Position numbers and translations under genes: made by a program
From: Bacteroidales bacterium UBA5206
GTDB taxonomy: Bacteria; Bacteroidota; Bacteroidia; Bacteroidales; Tenuifilaceae
Length of the DNA: 10,926 nucleotides
NCBI GenBank assembly: GCA_002412705.1
Contig: DHVO01000066.1
Location: forward strand, 11,962 to 22,887
Direction of reading: 5' to 3'
Part shown: piece after piece, positions 1-6,186 of the stretch
Layout: each line of letters starts with the position of its first letter
How positions within the stretch are numbered: position 1 is the first letter of the stretch
Notes under the pieces: generated by a model
What the model saw: only the letters and a program-made list of their open reading frames with translations
What the model was told of the DNA's origin: nothing
The model's database searches: none

Positions 1-302
1 TGCAAAGGATCAAGGTTTTTATCCTCATCCTCCTTTCTGCTCTCAAGTATCATTTTAATGCCTAATATGGAAAGCAATCCAAGAGCAATCCAATGGTCTA
101 TAGGAGCAATTAATTCCCTAATGGTTAAACCTCCCAACCAGCCAATTATGGGCATTACAGCCTGAAATGCGGCAAGTACAATGGCAATACGTACTGCCTG
201 CCAAAAAAGTATCTCCTTTTTAAGCAGCCCACTTGAAACTGAAACAGCAAAGGAATCGAACGAAAGCCCAACTGCAAGTAGGGCAAGGGTTATTATATCC
301 AT
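1..302 (-). CDS. mntP: Manganese efflux pump MntP, N-terminal part (cut by window edge)
   Basis: This is the first 100 codons of an inner-membrane protein that exports Mn(II); the rest lies left of the window. The start is the ATG read at 302-300. The translation begins MDIITLALLAVGLSFDSFAV, and Asp16 within the first membrane segment falls exactly where the MntP family keeps an essential acidic residue. A second hydrophobic segment (about residues 36-58) contains AFQAVMPIIGWLGG, followed by DHWIALGLLSILGIKMILE, both typical of the family. The visible end, ESRKEDEDKNLD, is the charged cytoplasmic loop that separates the two halves of these six-helix proteins. It is divergent from the porin gene at 420. 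The leader from the predicted promoter is far too short to hold the Mn-sensing yybP-ykoY riboswitch that controls mntP in some other bacteria. Family assignment rests on sequence recognition; the C-terminal half cannot be checked. Confidence 0.88.
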   Translation of the reverse strand, partial: MDIITLALLAVGLSFDSFAVSVSSGLLKKEILFWQAVRIAIVLAAFQAVMPIIGWLGGLTIRELIAPIDHWIALGLLSILGIKMILESRKEDEDKNLDPL

Positions 303-321
303 AGGTTATTATTTTGCGGCA

Positions 322-329
322 CAAAGATA
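322..329 (-). promoter_or_regulatory. Predicted -7 box of the mntP promoter
   Basis: Read on the minus strand this is TATCTTTG, an exact match to the Bacteroidota TAnnTTTG -7 element, 20 bases before the mntP start codon. No good TTTG -33 element stands 17-23 bases further upstream (the best is TTGG at 349-346), so the call rests on the -7 box and its position. Confidence 0.5.
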
Positions 330-358
330 TCAAATCATTTAAATACCAACTTTTGGGG

Positions 359-390
359 ATTGATGCCAAGAAACATACAACATACTTTTG
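359..390 (+). promoter_or_regulatory. Predicted promoter of the porin / FMN-binding operon
   Basis: The -7 box TACTTTTG at 383-390 is an exact match to TAnnTTTG. ATTG at 359-362, 20 bases upstream, matches the -33 element TTTG at three of four positions. Transcription would start near 397, giving a leader of about 20-25 AT-rich bases before the ATG at 420, without a Shine-Dalgarno site, as is usual in this phylum. Confidence 0.55.
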
Positions 391-419
391 CGGTGTATTT
401 TAAATTAATCTAATTTAAT

Positions 420-1577
420 ATGAAGCGTCTGTTTTTTGTGATGATGATTGGGTTCTCCGCTTTGAGAATCAGTGCTCAGGATAGCACAGCAGTAGAAACA
501 AACTCTCGCTTAACCATTGGTGGCTACGGACATGTTGATTACAACCAGCCTCTATCTAGCGACACTAGAAATAATGGCAAGCTGGATGTGCATAGGGTAG
601 TGCTACTTTTTAACTACAACTTTAGCGATAAGTTAAACCTGGTTACCGAGCTAGAACTGGAGCACGTATCGGAAGTTTACGTTGAGCAAGCATACCTTGG
701 CTACAAGGTTCTGCCCAACCTTGAGCTACGTGCGGGTTTAATGCTTATTCCTTTTGGCATTGTTAATGAGTACCACGAGCCCCCCACATTTTTTGGAGTT
801 GAACGCCCATTGGTTGACAACACAATTATTCCCACAACTTGGCGCGAAATTGGATTTGGTGTATCAGGAAACATTCAGAGTGTAGGATTAAAATACCAGC
901 TTTACCTTGTGAACGGATTCAACGGTTACGATGGTAGCGGAAAATTCTCTGGTTCAGGAGGCTTTAGAAAGGGGCGTCAAAAAGGCGCTGAGTCCTACAT
1001 CTCATCACCCAACATCTCCATGAGGGTTGAGCACCTAACCACTCCTTCACTAAAGATTGGCCTTTCTGGTTACTTTGGCGATTCTCAGTCAACCCTATTT
1101 AACAAGATTAGCAAGGATGATGCCGCTGCCGAAGCAAAAGCCGACTCTAGCGTGGTTAACATTGCTATGGTTGGTGCCGATTATCAGTTTAAGTACAAAC
1201 GCTTCCAGAGCAGAGCCCTTGTTGCTTATGCAAATATTGGCAACACAGAGCAGTACAATCAGTTTGTGGGTACAGACCTTGGCAGCGCCATGCTTGGCTG
1301 GTACGTTGAGGCAGGCTATAGAGTGCTAGATTTTAAAGCAGCTGGTCACGATATATCACTTTCACCATTTGCCCGCATCGAGCGCATAAACACACATTTT
1401 AGCACCACTGGTAACCTAACAGCAAAGGATAACTACGACCTTACCGCACTTTTTGCCGGATTCTCATTGCACCTTAGCAAGCAAGCCGTGTTCAAAACCG
1501 ACTTGGAGCTTCGTAAAACAGCAGCCGACTCTGAATACTCTAAAATATTGAACATTGGAGTAGGTTTCATGTTTTAA
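420..1577 (+). CDS. Outer-membrane porin-like beta-barrel protein
   Basis: A 385-residue secreted protein. Residues 1-20 form a signal peptide (Lys2-Arg3, hydrophobic core, ending ISAQ before Asp21). The mature part is a run of alternating polar/hydrophobic strands with aromatic residues at strand ends, and the protein ends in Phe (GVGFMF), a typical outer-membrane barrel terminus recognised by the BAM machinery. A conserved-looking block at about 113-143 (NEYHEPP, VERP, IIPTTWRE) and the early GKLDVHR/ELELEH strands resemble the phosphate-selective porin O/P-like group of Bacteroidota. A Gly/Lys/Arg-rich stretch at about 172-190 (GSGKF, RKGRQKG) could be a basic loop in or near the channel, which would suit an anionic substrate, but this is inference. 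It is followed after 21 bases by an FMN-binding protein gene, so the two are probably one transcript and may work together at the envelope. The true substrate is unknown. The barrel call is strong; the subfamily is tentative. Confidence 0.75.
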   Translation: MKRLFFVMMIGFSALRISAQDSTAVETNSRLTIGGYGHVDYNQPLSSDTRNNGKLDVHRVVLLFNYNFSDKLNLVTELELEHVSEVYVEQAYLGYKVLPNLELRAGLMLIPFGIVNEYHEPPTFFGVERPLVDNTIIPTTWREIGFGVSGNIQSVGLKYQLYLVNGFNGYDGSGKFSGSGGFRKGRQKGAESYISSPNISMRVEHLTTPSLKIGLSGYFGDSQSTLFNKISKDDAAAEAKADSSVVNIAMVGADYQFKYKRFQSRALVAYANIGNTEQYNQFVGTDLGSAMLGWYVEAGYRVLDFKAAGHDISLSPFARIERINTHFSTTGNLTAKDNYDLTALFAGFSLHLSKQAVFKTDLELRKTAADSEYSKILNIGVGFMF

Positions 1578-1598
1578 ATGCAATAACAAAACAAGTAT

Positions 1599-2075
1599 AT
1601 GGCAAACACTTTACTCCTAATGGTATTCTGGCTTAACCTACTAATGATTAAACCAGAAACAGCATCACAAAAGGTGCTTTTCAAAATGGCAGAAAAGTAT
1701 TTTGGCGATAACGCAGAGCTGGTTCTTGTTACCCCCGACCTGGAGGCCAACATACAAGGTGAGTTCTACAAAGTTGTGGGTGTAACTACTGCAGGAGTTG
1801 GCTTTATTGGCAAAGCGAATGGCCGTGGCCATCAATTCACCTTTGCAGCACTTTTCACCAGCGATGGCAAAATACTGGAAGTAAAGGTAACCGAATACAC
1901 CTCGGCCTATGGCACCGAAGTTTGCAACACGGCTTGGCTTAAACGGTTCAGGGGAAAAAGCGCAGAGTCGCTTACTCTGGGGGTGGATGTAGAAGCAGTG
2001 TCTGGTGCCACCATATCGTCAACAGGATTGGTTACAAAGCTAAATCAGATAGGTAAAAACTTGAAAAAGCTATAA
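1599..2075 (+). CDS. Extracytoplasmic FMN-binding domain protein (RnfG/NqrC-like domain)
   Basis: A 158-residue protein with an N-terminal hydrophobic stretch (residues 5-17) that could export or anchor it, then an FMN_bind-type domain. The hallmark is EAVSGATIS at 132-140: in NqrC, RnfG and relatives the Thr of S-G-A-T (Thr138 here) carries FMN through a phosphoester bond made by ApbE. The preceding block, WLKRFRGKS at about 113-121, also fits the W-x-x-x-F-x-G-K pattern of the family. Two oddities are visible: the usual Asp three residues before the Ser/Thr of the flavinylation motif is Glu132, and the export segment has no positive charge ahead of its hydrophobic core. The more upstream ATG at 1578 is in frame but hits a stop after one codon, so 1599 is the start. 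It lies 21 bases after the porin gene with no terminator between. No ApbE, Rnf or Nqr subunit is in view. Likely role: a covalently flavinylated electron carrier outside the cytoplasm; donor and acceptor are unknown. Confidence 0.8.
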   Translation: MANTLLLMVFWLNLLMIKPETASQKVLFKMAEKYFGDNAELVLVTPDLEANIQGEFYKVVGVTTAGVGFIGKANGRGHQFTFAALFTSDGKILEVKVTEYTSAYGTEVCNTAWLKRFRGKSAESLTLGVDVEAVSGATISSTGLVTKLNQIGKNLKKL

Positions 2076-2108
2076 AAATCGCTAAGATTTTGGGGTTAAA
2101 GCTTTTTC
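2063..2108. terminator. Hairpin between the convergent FMN-protein and kinase genes, possible bidirectional terminator
   Basis: A perfect 9-base inverted repeat, GAAAAAGCT (2063-2071) and AGCTTTTTC (2100-2108), encloses a second stem AAAATC (2075-2080) / GATTTT (2086-2091) with a 5-base loop. The arms reach into the last codons of both convergent genes, and A and T runs flank the stems on both strands. Low GC content makes the inner stem weak, so this is a plausible rather than certain terminator. Confidence 0.5.
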
Positions 2109-5100
2109 GATTTAGGCAAGGTGAAGGTAAATGTACTTCCCTTGCCTTTTTCCGTTTCTATACGAAGAGAGCCACCATTTCGCTCAACAAAGCGTTGGGT
2201 TAGCTTTAAGCCTAACCCTGCTCCCTTCTCGTTATTGGTGCCAAGGGTTGATATATTTCCTAAGCCGTTGAGCAGAGTGTTGGCCATATCGGTGCTCATA
2301 CCAATACCCGTGTCGGTTACAGATACTTCAACAACACTGGGCAAATCGGCAACCCTCACATCTACATCACCATTTTTAGGGGTAAACTTTATGGCGTTGG
2401 TAATAAGGTTTCGGAGAATGGTTTTCACCATTTCGCCATCGAAAATTGCCTCTAGAGCACCATTGGAATGAAAGTTTAAGTTAACTCCCTTAGCCGAGGC
2501 AATGTTTGAAAGGAGTGCCATTGTGTCACTTATAATCGTATTTACATTGTTTGCAACGGGCTTAAAGCTAACCTCACGCTGAGAACGAGCCCATTCCAGC
2601 AAGTTCTCCAGTAAAGCGTATGTCTCCTCGGCAGTGTTTTTAACCGATAGCAGAATCTCATCCTTTGACTCATCATTGAGTGCGGCCCGAGGATCGGAGT
2701 AAACTCCCATTAAGCTGCTTATTGCCCCTATGGGCGAACGTAAATCGTGAGCAATTATGGAGAAGAGCTGATCCTTCATGGCGTTAGCCTCCTGCAAGGT
2801 AATTTCGGCCTGCTTTATGCGGGTAATATCAGCAATAGTAACAAGCACCGTAGCCACCTCCGTTGAAACCTCGGTTTTAAGCTTAACCAAATTGGTTAAA
2901 AAGTAGCTAATATCGCCTCCTTCATGCATAAAGGGTATTTCCAAACGGTAGGAGTCCGATGAACCTTTTACAAGACTATCCATAACCTCTCCCAGCTGGT
3001 GCTGAGCCGAGGGTAACACGCTACCCAAAAAGTTGCTCCATGTATATGCGTTACCATTTCGCCAGCTTAGCAGCACTTGAGCCTCATCGCTCACGGTTAA
3101 GCGGTTTGTATTCAGATTAACTATTAGTGTTCCCAACCCAGCTAGCTCTTGAGCTCGTTTTAGCTCTTGCCTACTCTCAAAAAGCTCCTCCTCTATCTTT
3201 TTGCGTATGGTTATATCCTCAATTAAGGCCACCATATGAGATATTAGTCCTTTTGAGTTCTTTACTGCCTTAACCGAAACCTTACAGTAAACCACCTGCC
3301 CATCGGACCTAATGTAGCGCTTCTCCACATTGTAGCCATCGCTTTGGTGTGTTAAAAGCATGTTATACATTACCGTATCGCGGGACCTATCATCGGGAAA
3401 GGTAACCTCCTCCACAAAGTGACCAATAAGGTCGGATTGGCTGTAGCCCAAAATATCAAGCAACTTGCTATTAACGCTTAACCACTGGCGCTGCTTAGAA
3501 ACCTCGGCCATTCCCACCAAATCGGACTCAAAAAACAACCTATACTTTAGCTCGCGCTCGGCCAGCTGCAGTTCGGCATTACGGCGCTGAGTAATGTCGT
3601 GCGATATGGCTATAACGCTGGGCTCATCCTCAATGGTGAGGGACATCAGGTTGGCTTCTATATAAAAATGCTCCCCATTTTTCTTTTTATGTATGCGATA
3701 GGGAATTCGGTACGAACCCTTTTGCACCGCTGTATTTATTGATACGCTTGTTGCCGATGGCTCTGCAGATATTATGGAGTAGTGCTGCCCAATAATCTCG
3801 TCCATTGCGTAACCATAAAGATGCAAAAAGGCCTGATTAGCATCCTTAATAACACCTGTAACAGGATTAATAACCAGAACAGAATCAATGTTAAGATCGA
3901 AAAGAGCCCGATACTTTTTCTCTTTTTCAAGAATTTCTATCTCGGCAAACTTCTGCTTTGTTATATCCTGGGTTAACCCAACTATTCTAATGTCACCCTT
4001 TTCATTAAGGTACGACTCCCCTTTTATCCTAAAGTACTTTGTTTCGCCATTCAGTAAAATATGCTTTATATCCATGCTAAACTGAGATGGGCTATTAACG
4101 GCATCATGATAAACCGACATAAACTTGTCCTTATCATCAGGATGAATCATCTCTAGGTACTCGGTAAAAGTAGGGGCAGGCATTTCGGGCTTCAACCCAA
4201 ACAAACGATACCCTTCGCTCGACCAATTAAGAGTGCTATCCTTGGGAATAAACTCCCAACTGGCAATTTGCCCTATCTGCAACGCCTGATCAAGCAGGGC
4301 TTTATTCGCCTTGAGCTCAAACTCCACAATACCCTTTCGCTCTATTTGCGACAGCAAACTACTATTCAAAGCCTTTAGCTCAAGGGTTTGTCGTTGTACC
4401 TCGGTTTCTATACGATCATTTGTTTTGCTAAGCTCATCTATCGCATCGCGCTTTTCGCGTAGCACAACAGATATAAGCAAACTTGTAAAAGCCAGTATGG
4501 TGAGCAAAAAGAAGACATTTGCCTGAACAGACATGGGCAGCAAATCCGATCGCACCTCAATGGGTATCGCCAATGATAATGCGTACACCCCAATGTATAT
4601 GGGCATAACTAATGGCCTATTTCTAATTGCCAAAAAGAGAAATATGGCAAACGCCATTACACTCAATAGGAAAGGATACGCATAGGTAGGACTAAGTAAA
4701 AGGATGGATAATATGCTGATTATTGAAACCAAAATTGTTAATAAAATATCGAGCTTCGAAAATTTACTACTTGTAAGCACTTTTAAATTTGACAAGGAGA
4801 CGTAAACGGTGCTAAGCACCACCAACCCAACAAGAATGCTTATCCATTGGTACTGAACACCATTCCCAAAAGAAACACTTACTTCGTACCCCAACAGAAA
4901 TGGCGCTCCAGCCAGAACAAAGGCTCCAAACAAAGGAACAAACAGCATGGCTAGTAGGGCAATAACCAAGCCCTTTGAACTGGATTCCATAATATTGCTG
5001 GGTAAGTACTTCCCAATTAGCAAAGCAGACACAATAACCACCATGGCTTCTACTGCTATTCGGAGTAACAGTAGTGTGGGAGTTGCATTTTTAAGCAATA

Positions 5101-5323
5101 CAATAACCATCGATACCACAACGCCTAACAAAAAGCCCCACAGCCATTTCCTCTTGTGTAACAGGAGTGCACCAAGCATAATACCACTGGGAATCCAAAT
5201 TTGAATTCCCTGTAAATCTGGTTCCCATAGCAATACAGAAACAACAGCCAACAGAATATAGATAGTTGCTATAGAGCCATTCCCCACTATTTTTCCATGC
5301 CAGCTATTTGCCGCCAGTTCCAT
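2096..5323 (-). CDS. MASE1 / four-PAS sensor histidine kinase
   Basis: A membrane sensor kinase of 1075 residues from the ATG at 5323. A TTG at 5362 opens the frame 13 codons earlier (in-frame stop just upstream) and cannot be excluded; ATG was preferred because those 13 residues carry no domain. Order: about 15-290, a MASE1-like sensor of roughly eight membrane helices with the WIPSG motif near 43-47; a coiled-coil linker at about 290-345; PAS domains at about 342-457, 469-580, 592-707 and 724-838, the first three ending in the usual D-I-T closing motif (TQDIT, SHDIT, IEDIT) and the fourth in IADIT; then HisKA with phospho-acceptor His859 (AHDLRSP) and an HATPase domain with N box (Asn972, Asn976), G1 (DTGIG, Asp1004) and G2 (GAGLG, 1034-1038). 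All catalytic motifs look intact. There is no C-terminal receiver, so phosphate must pass to a separate protein; the divergent receiver at 5542 is the obvious candidate. The signal is unknown: MASE1 ligands are undefined and no haem or flavin motif is evident in the PAS domains. Confidence 0.9.
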   Translation of the reverse strand: MELAANSWHGKIVGNGSIATIYILLAVVSVLLWEPDLQGIQIWIPSGIMLGALLLHKRKWLWGFLLGVVVSMVIVLLKNATPTLLLLRIAVEAMVVIVSALLIGKYLPSNIMESSSKGLVIALLAMLFVPLFGAFVLAGAPFLLGYEVSVSFGNGVQYQWISILVGLVVLSTVYVSLSNLKVLTSSKFSKLDILLTILVSIISILSILLLSPTYAYPFLLSVMAFAIFLFLAIRNRPLVMPIYIGVYALSLAIPIEVRSDLLPMSVQANVFFLLTILAFTSLLISVVLREKRDAIDELSKTNDRIETEVQRQTLELKALNSSLLSQIERKGIVEFELKANKALLDQALQIGQIASWEFIPKDSTLNWSSEGYRLFGLKPEMPAPTFTEYLEMIHPDDKDKFMSVYHDAVNSPSQFSMDIKHILLNGETKYFRIKGESYLNEKGDIRIVGLTQDITKQKFAEIEILEKEKKYRALFDLNIDSVLVINPVTGVIKDANQAFLHLYGYAMDEIIGQHYSIISAEPSATSVSINTAVQKGSYRIPYRIHKKKNGEHFYIEANLMSLTIEDEPSVIAISHDITQRRNAELQLAERELKYRLFFESDLVGMAEVSKQRQWLSVNSKLLDILGYSQSDLIGHFVEEVTFPDDRSRDTVMYNMLLTHQSDGYNVEKRYIRSDGQVVYCKVSVKAVKNSKGLISHMVALIEDITIRKKIEEELFESRQELKRAQELAGLGTLIVNLNTNRLTVSDEAQVLLSWRNGNAYTWSNFLGSVLPSAQHQLGEVMDSLVKGSSDSYRLEIPFMHEGGDISYFLTNLVKLKTEVSTEVATVLVTIADITRIKQAEITLQEANAMKDQLFSIIAHDLRSPIGAISSLMGVYSDPRAALNDESKDEILLSVKNTAEETYALLENLLEWARSQREVSFKPVANNVNTIISDTMALLSNIASAKGVNLNFHSNGALEAIFDGEMVKTILRNLITNAIKFTPKNGDVDVRVADLPSVVEVSVTDTGIGMSTDMANTLLNGLGNISTLGTNNEKGAGLGLKLTQRFVERNGGSLRIETEKGKGSTFTFTLPKSKKL

Positions 5324-5390
5324 AAGACGTAGTTTAACGGTTGATTGCAATTTTTTTGTCAACAGATCAGTCTATTCCTCCACCACAAGT

Positions 5391-5413
5391 AGCCCAAATA
5401 TAAGTGGGCTTAT
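5391..5413 (-). promoter_or_regulatory. Predicted kinase promoter -7 box inside an inverted repeat
   Basis: On the minus strand 5402-5395 reads TATATTTG, an exact TAnnTTTG -7 box. TGTG at 5425-5422, 19 bases further upstream, is a three-of-four match to the -33 TTTG. The box overlaps the inverted repeat AGCCCA (5391-5396) / TGGGCT (5405-5410), and ATAAG (5400-5404) / CTTAT (5409-5413) forms a second symmetrical pair with a 4-base spacer. A protein binding here would block or modulate the promoter; which protein is not known. Confidence 0.45.
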
Positions 5414-5489
5414 CATAAAAACACATATCCATTACAAAATGTTCCAAGTTACGTCAAATCGAACTTGTTAATAATAATCCTCCAAATAT

Positions 5490-5521
5490 TTTGCTGATTA
5501 AAACATATTATTATAATTTCA
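5490..5521 (+). promoter_or_regulatory. Weak candidate promoter of the receiver gene
   Basis: TTTG at 5490-5493 is followed after 20 bases by TAATTTCA (5514-5521), which keeps the TA and the first two T of the -7 element but not its end. Spacing is ideal and the location, 20 bases before the ATG, is right. An alternative -7 box, TAACTTTT at 5524-5531, would put the start of transcription almost on the start codon. Confidence 0.3.
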
Positions 5522-5541
5522 TGTAACTTTTTAAAAAGGAG

Positions 5542-5973
5542 ATGAATAGCAGCAACACCTATAACTGGAACGGAAAAACAATACTAATTGTTGAAGATGA
5601 CCCCTCGAGCATCATGCTCATGGATATTATCCTCTCTCCAACCGATGCTACCCTTCTTTTTGCTGGCACTGGCGCCGATGCCCTCCGTTACGTAAAGGAC
5701 AACAGTTCCATTGATCTTGTTTTAATGGATATTAGACTCCCCGATATAAGTGGCATTGAAATTACTAAGCAAATAAAAGCAGTTAGACCAAATATTACCA
5801 TTATTGCGCAAACAGCTTGCGCCTTTGTTGATGATATGGAACGCAGCCTTAACGCAGGTTGTGCAGGATTCTTTACCAAACCAATAGTTGCCAGCGAACT
5901 GTTAGAAACCATCAACTGCTTCTTTGAACCCGAGGTTAAGAAGAGCTTTCGCACTAAAACCATCTTGCTGTAG
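5542..5973 (+). CDS. Stand-alone receiver-domain response regulator (CheY-like)
   Basis: A 143-residue protein made of one phospho-receiver domain and nothing else. Visible active-site residues are the acidic cluster Glu18-Asp19-Asp20 (ILIVEDD), the phospho-acceptor Asp63 (LVLMDIRLP), Thr91 after strand 4 (IIAQT) and Lys113 (FTKPI), so the switch machinery is complete. About 12 residues precede the first strand and about 15, ending KTILL, follow the last helix; there is no DNA-binding or enzymatic output. The next in-frame Met is inside the domain, so 5542 must be the start. AAGGAG directly touches the ATG with no spacer, an unusual position for a Shine-Dalgarno sequence. It is transcribed away from the large kinase at 2096-5323, which lacks its own receiver. 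The two probably form a signalling pair in which this protein acts by protein contact or relays phosphate to a further histidine protein. That pairing is inferred from position only. Confidence 0.87.
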   Translation: MNSSNTYNWNGKTILIVEDDPSSIMLMDIILSPTDATLLFAGTGADALRYVKDNSSIDLVLMDIRLPDISGIEITKQIKAVRPNITIIAQTACAFVDDMERSLNAGCAGFFTKPIVASELLETINCFFEPEVKKSFRTKTILL

Positions 5974-5976
5974 ATC

Positions 5977-6003
5977 ACACAAAAGCAAAAGCCTGCTTTG
6001 TGT
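5977..6003 (+). terminator. Hairpin after the receiver gene, terminator-like
   Basis: ACACAAAAGC (5977-5986) pairs with GCTTTGTGT (5995-6003) with one bulged A and an 8-base loop, starting 4 bases after the stop codon. No T run follows on the plus strand, so it may be a weak terminator or a transcript-end stabiliser. It suggests uvrB is transcribed separately. Confidence 0.45.
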
Positions 6004-6039
6004 CAATTACTTCCCAATCAACATAAAAAACAACACTAT

Positions 6040-6083
6040 TACAAGCTTATGGTACAAGTATACCGCTTATTACCATGCTTGTA
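6040..6083. repeat. Long imperfect inverted repeat upstream of uvrB
   Basis: TACAAGC (6040-6046) plus ATGGTA (6049-6054) pairs with TACCAT (6071-6076) plus GCTTGTA (6077-6083). This gives 13 base pairs interrupted only by a TT bulge, with a 16-base loop. It lies in the 213-base gap between the receiver gene and uvrB, about 80 bases before the predicted uvrB promoter. There is no T tract, so a terminator is not favoured; an operator or a structured RNA are alternatives. The rest of the gap shows no gene. Confidence 0.5.
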
Positions 6084-6163
6084 TTACATACTAGTACTGG
6101 CCACTACCACTACTTATTTACACAAACCAGTGCCACATAGCCATCCTTTTACATATTAAGCGC

Positions 6164-6171
6164 TATTTTTG
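6164..6171 (+). promoter_or_regulatory. Predicted -7 box of the uvrB promoter
   Basis: TATTTTTG is an exact TAnnTTTG match ending 15 bases before the uvrB ATG. No convincing TTTG is found 17-23 bases upstream. The implied leader is only about ten bases. No clear LexA-type palindrome was seen next to it. Confidence 0.45.
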
Positions 6172-6186
6172 TAGAAATCATTTGTC

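Noticed and set aside
303..345. Possible manganese (yybP-ykoY) riboswitch before mntP
   Set aside because: The predicted start of transcription leaves a leader of roughly 15 bases, with no room for the four-way aptamer, and none of its conserved loop sequences was seen.
1057..1329. 90-codon plus-strand frame inside the porin gene
   Set aside because: It overlaps the porin frame, which has a signal peptide and a barrel pattern throughout; the alternative translation shows no domain.
2096..5323. Hybrid histidine kinase or diguanylate cyclase
   Set aside because: MASE1 often occurs with GGDEF domains and multi-PAS kinases are often hybrids, but the protein ends right after the HATPase G2 region and no receiver or GGDEF motif is present.
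6121..6186. SOS (LexA) operator upstream of uvrB
   Set aside because: No convincing palindrome was found near the predicted promoter, and the operator sequence of LexA in this lineage is not known to me.
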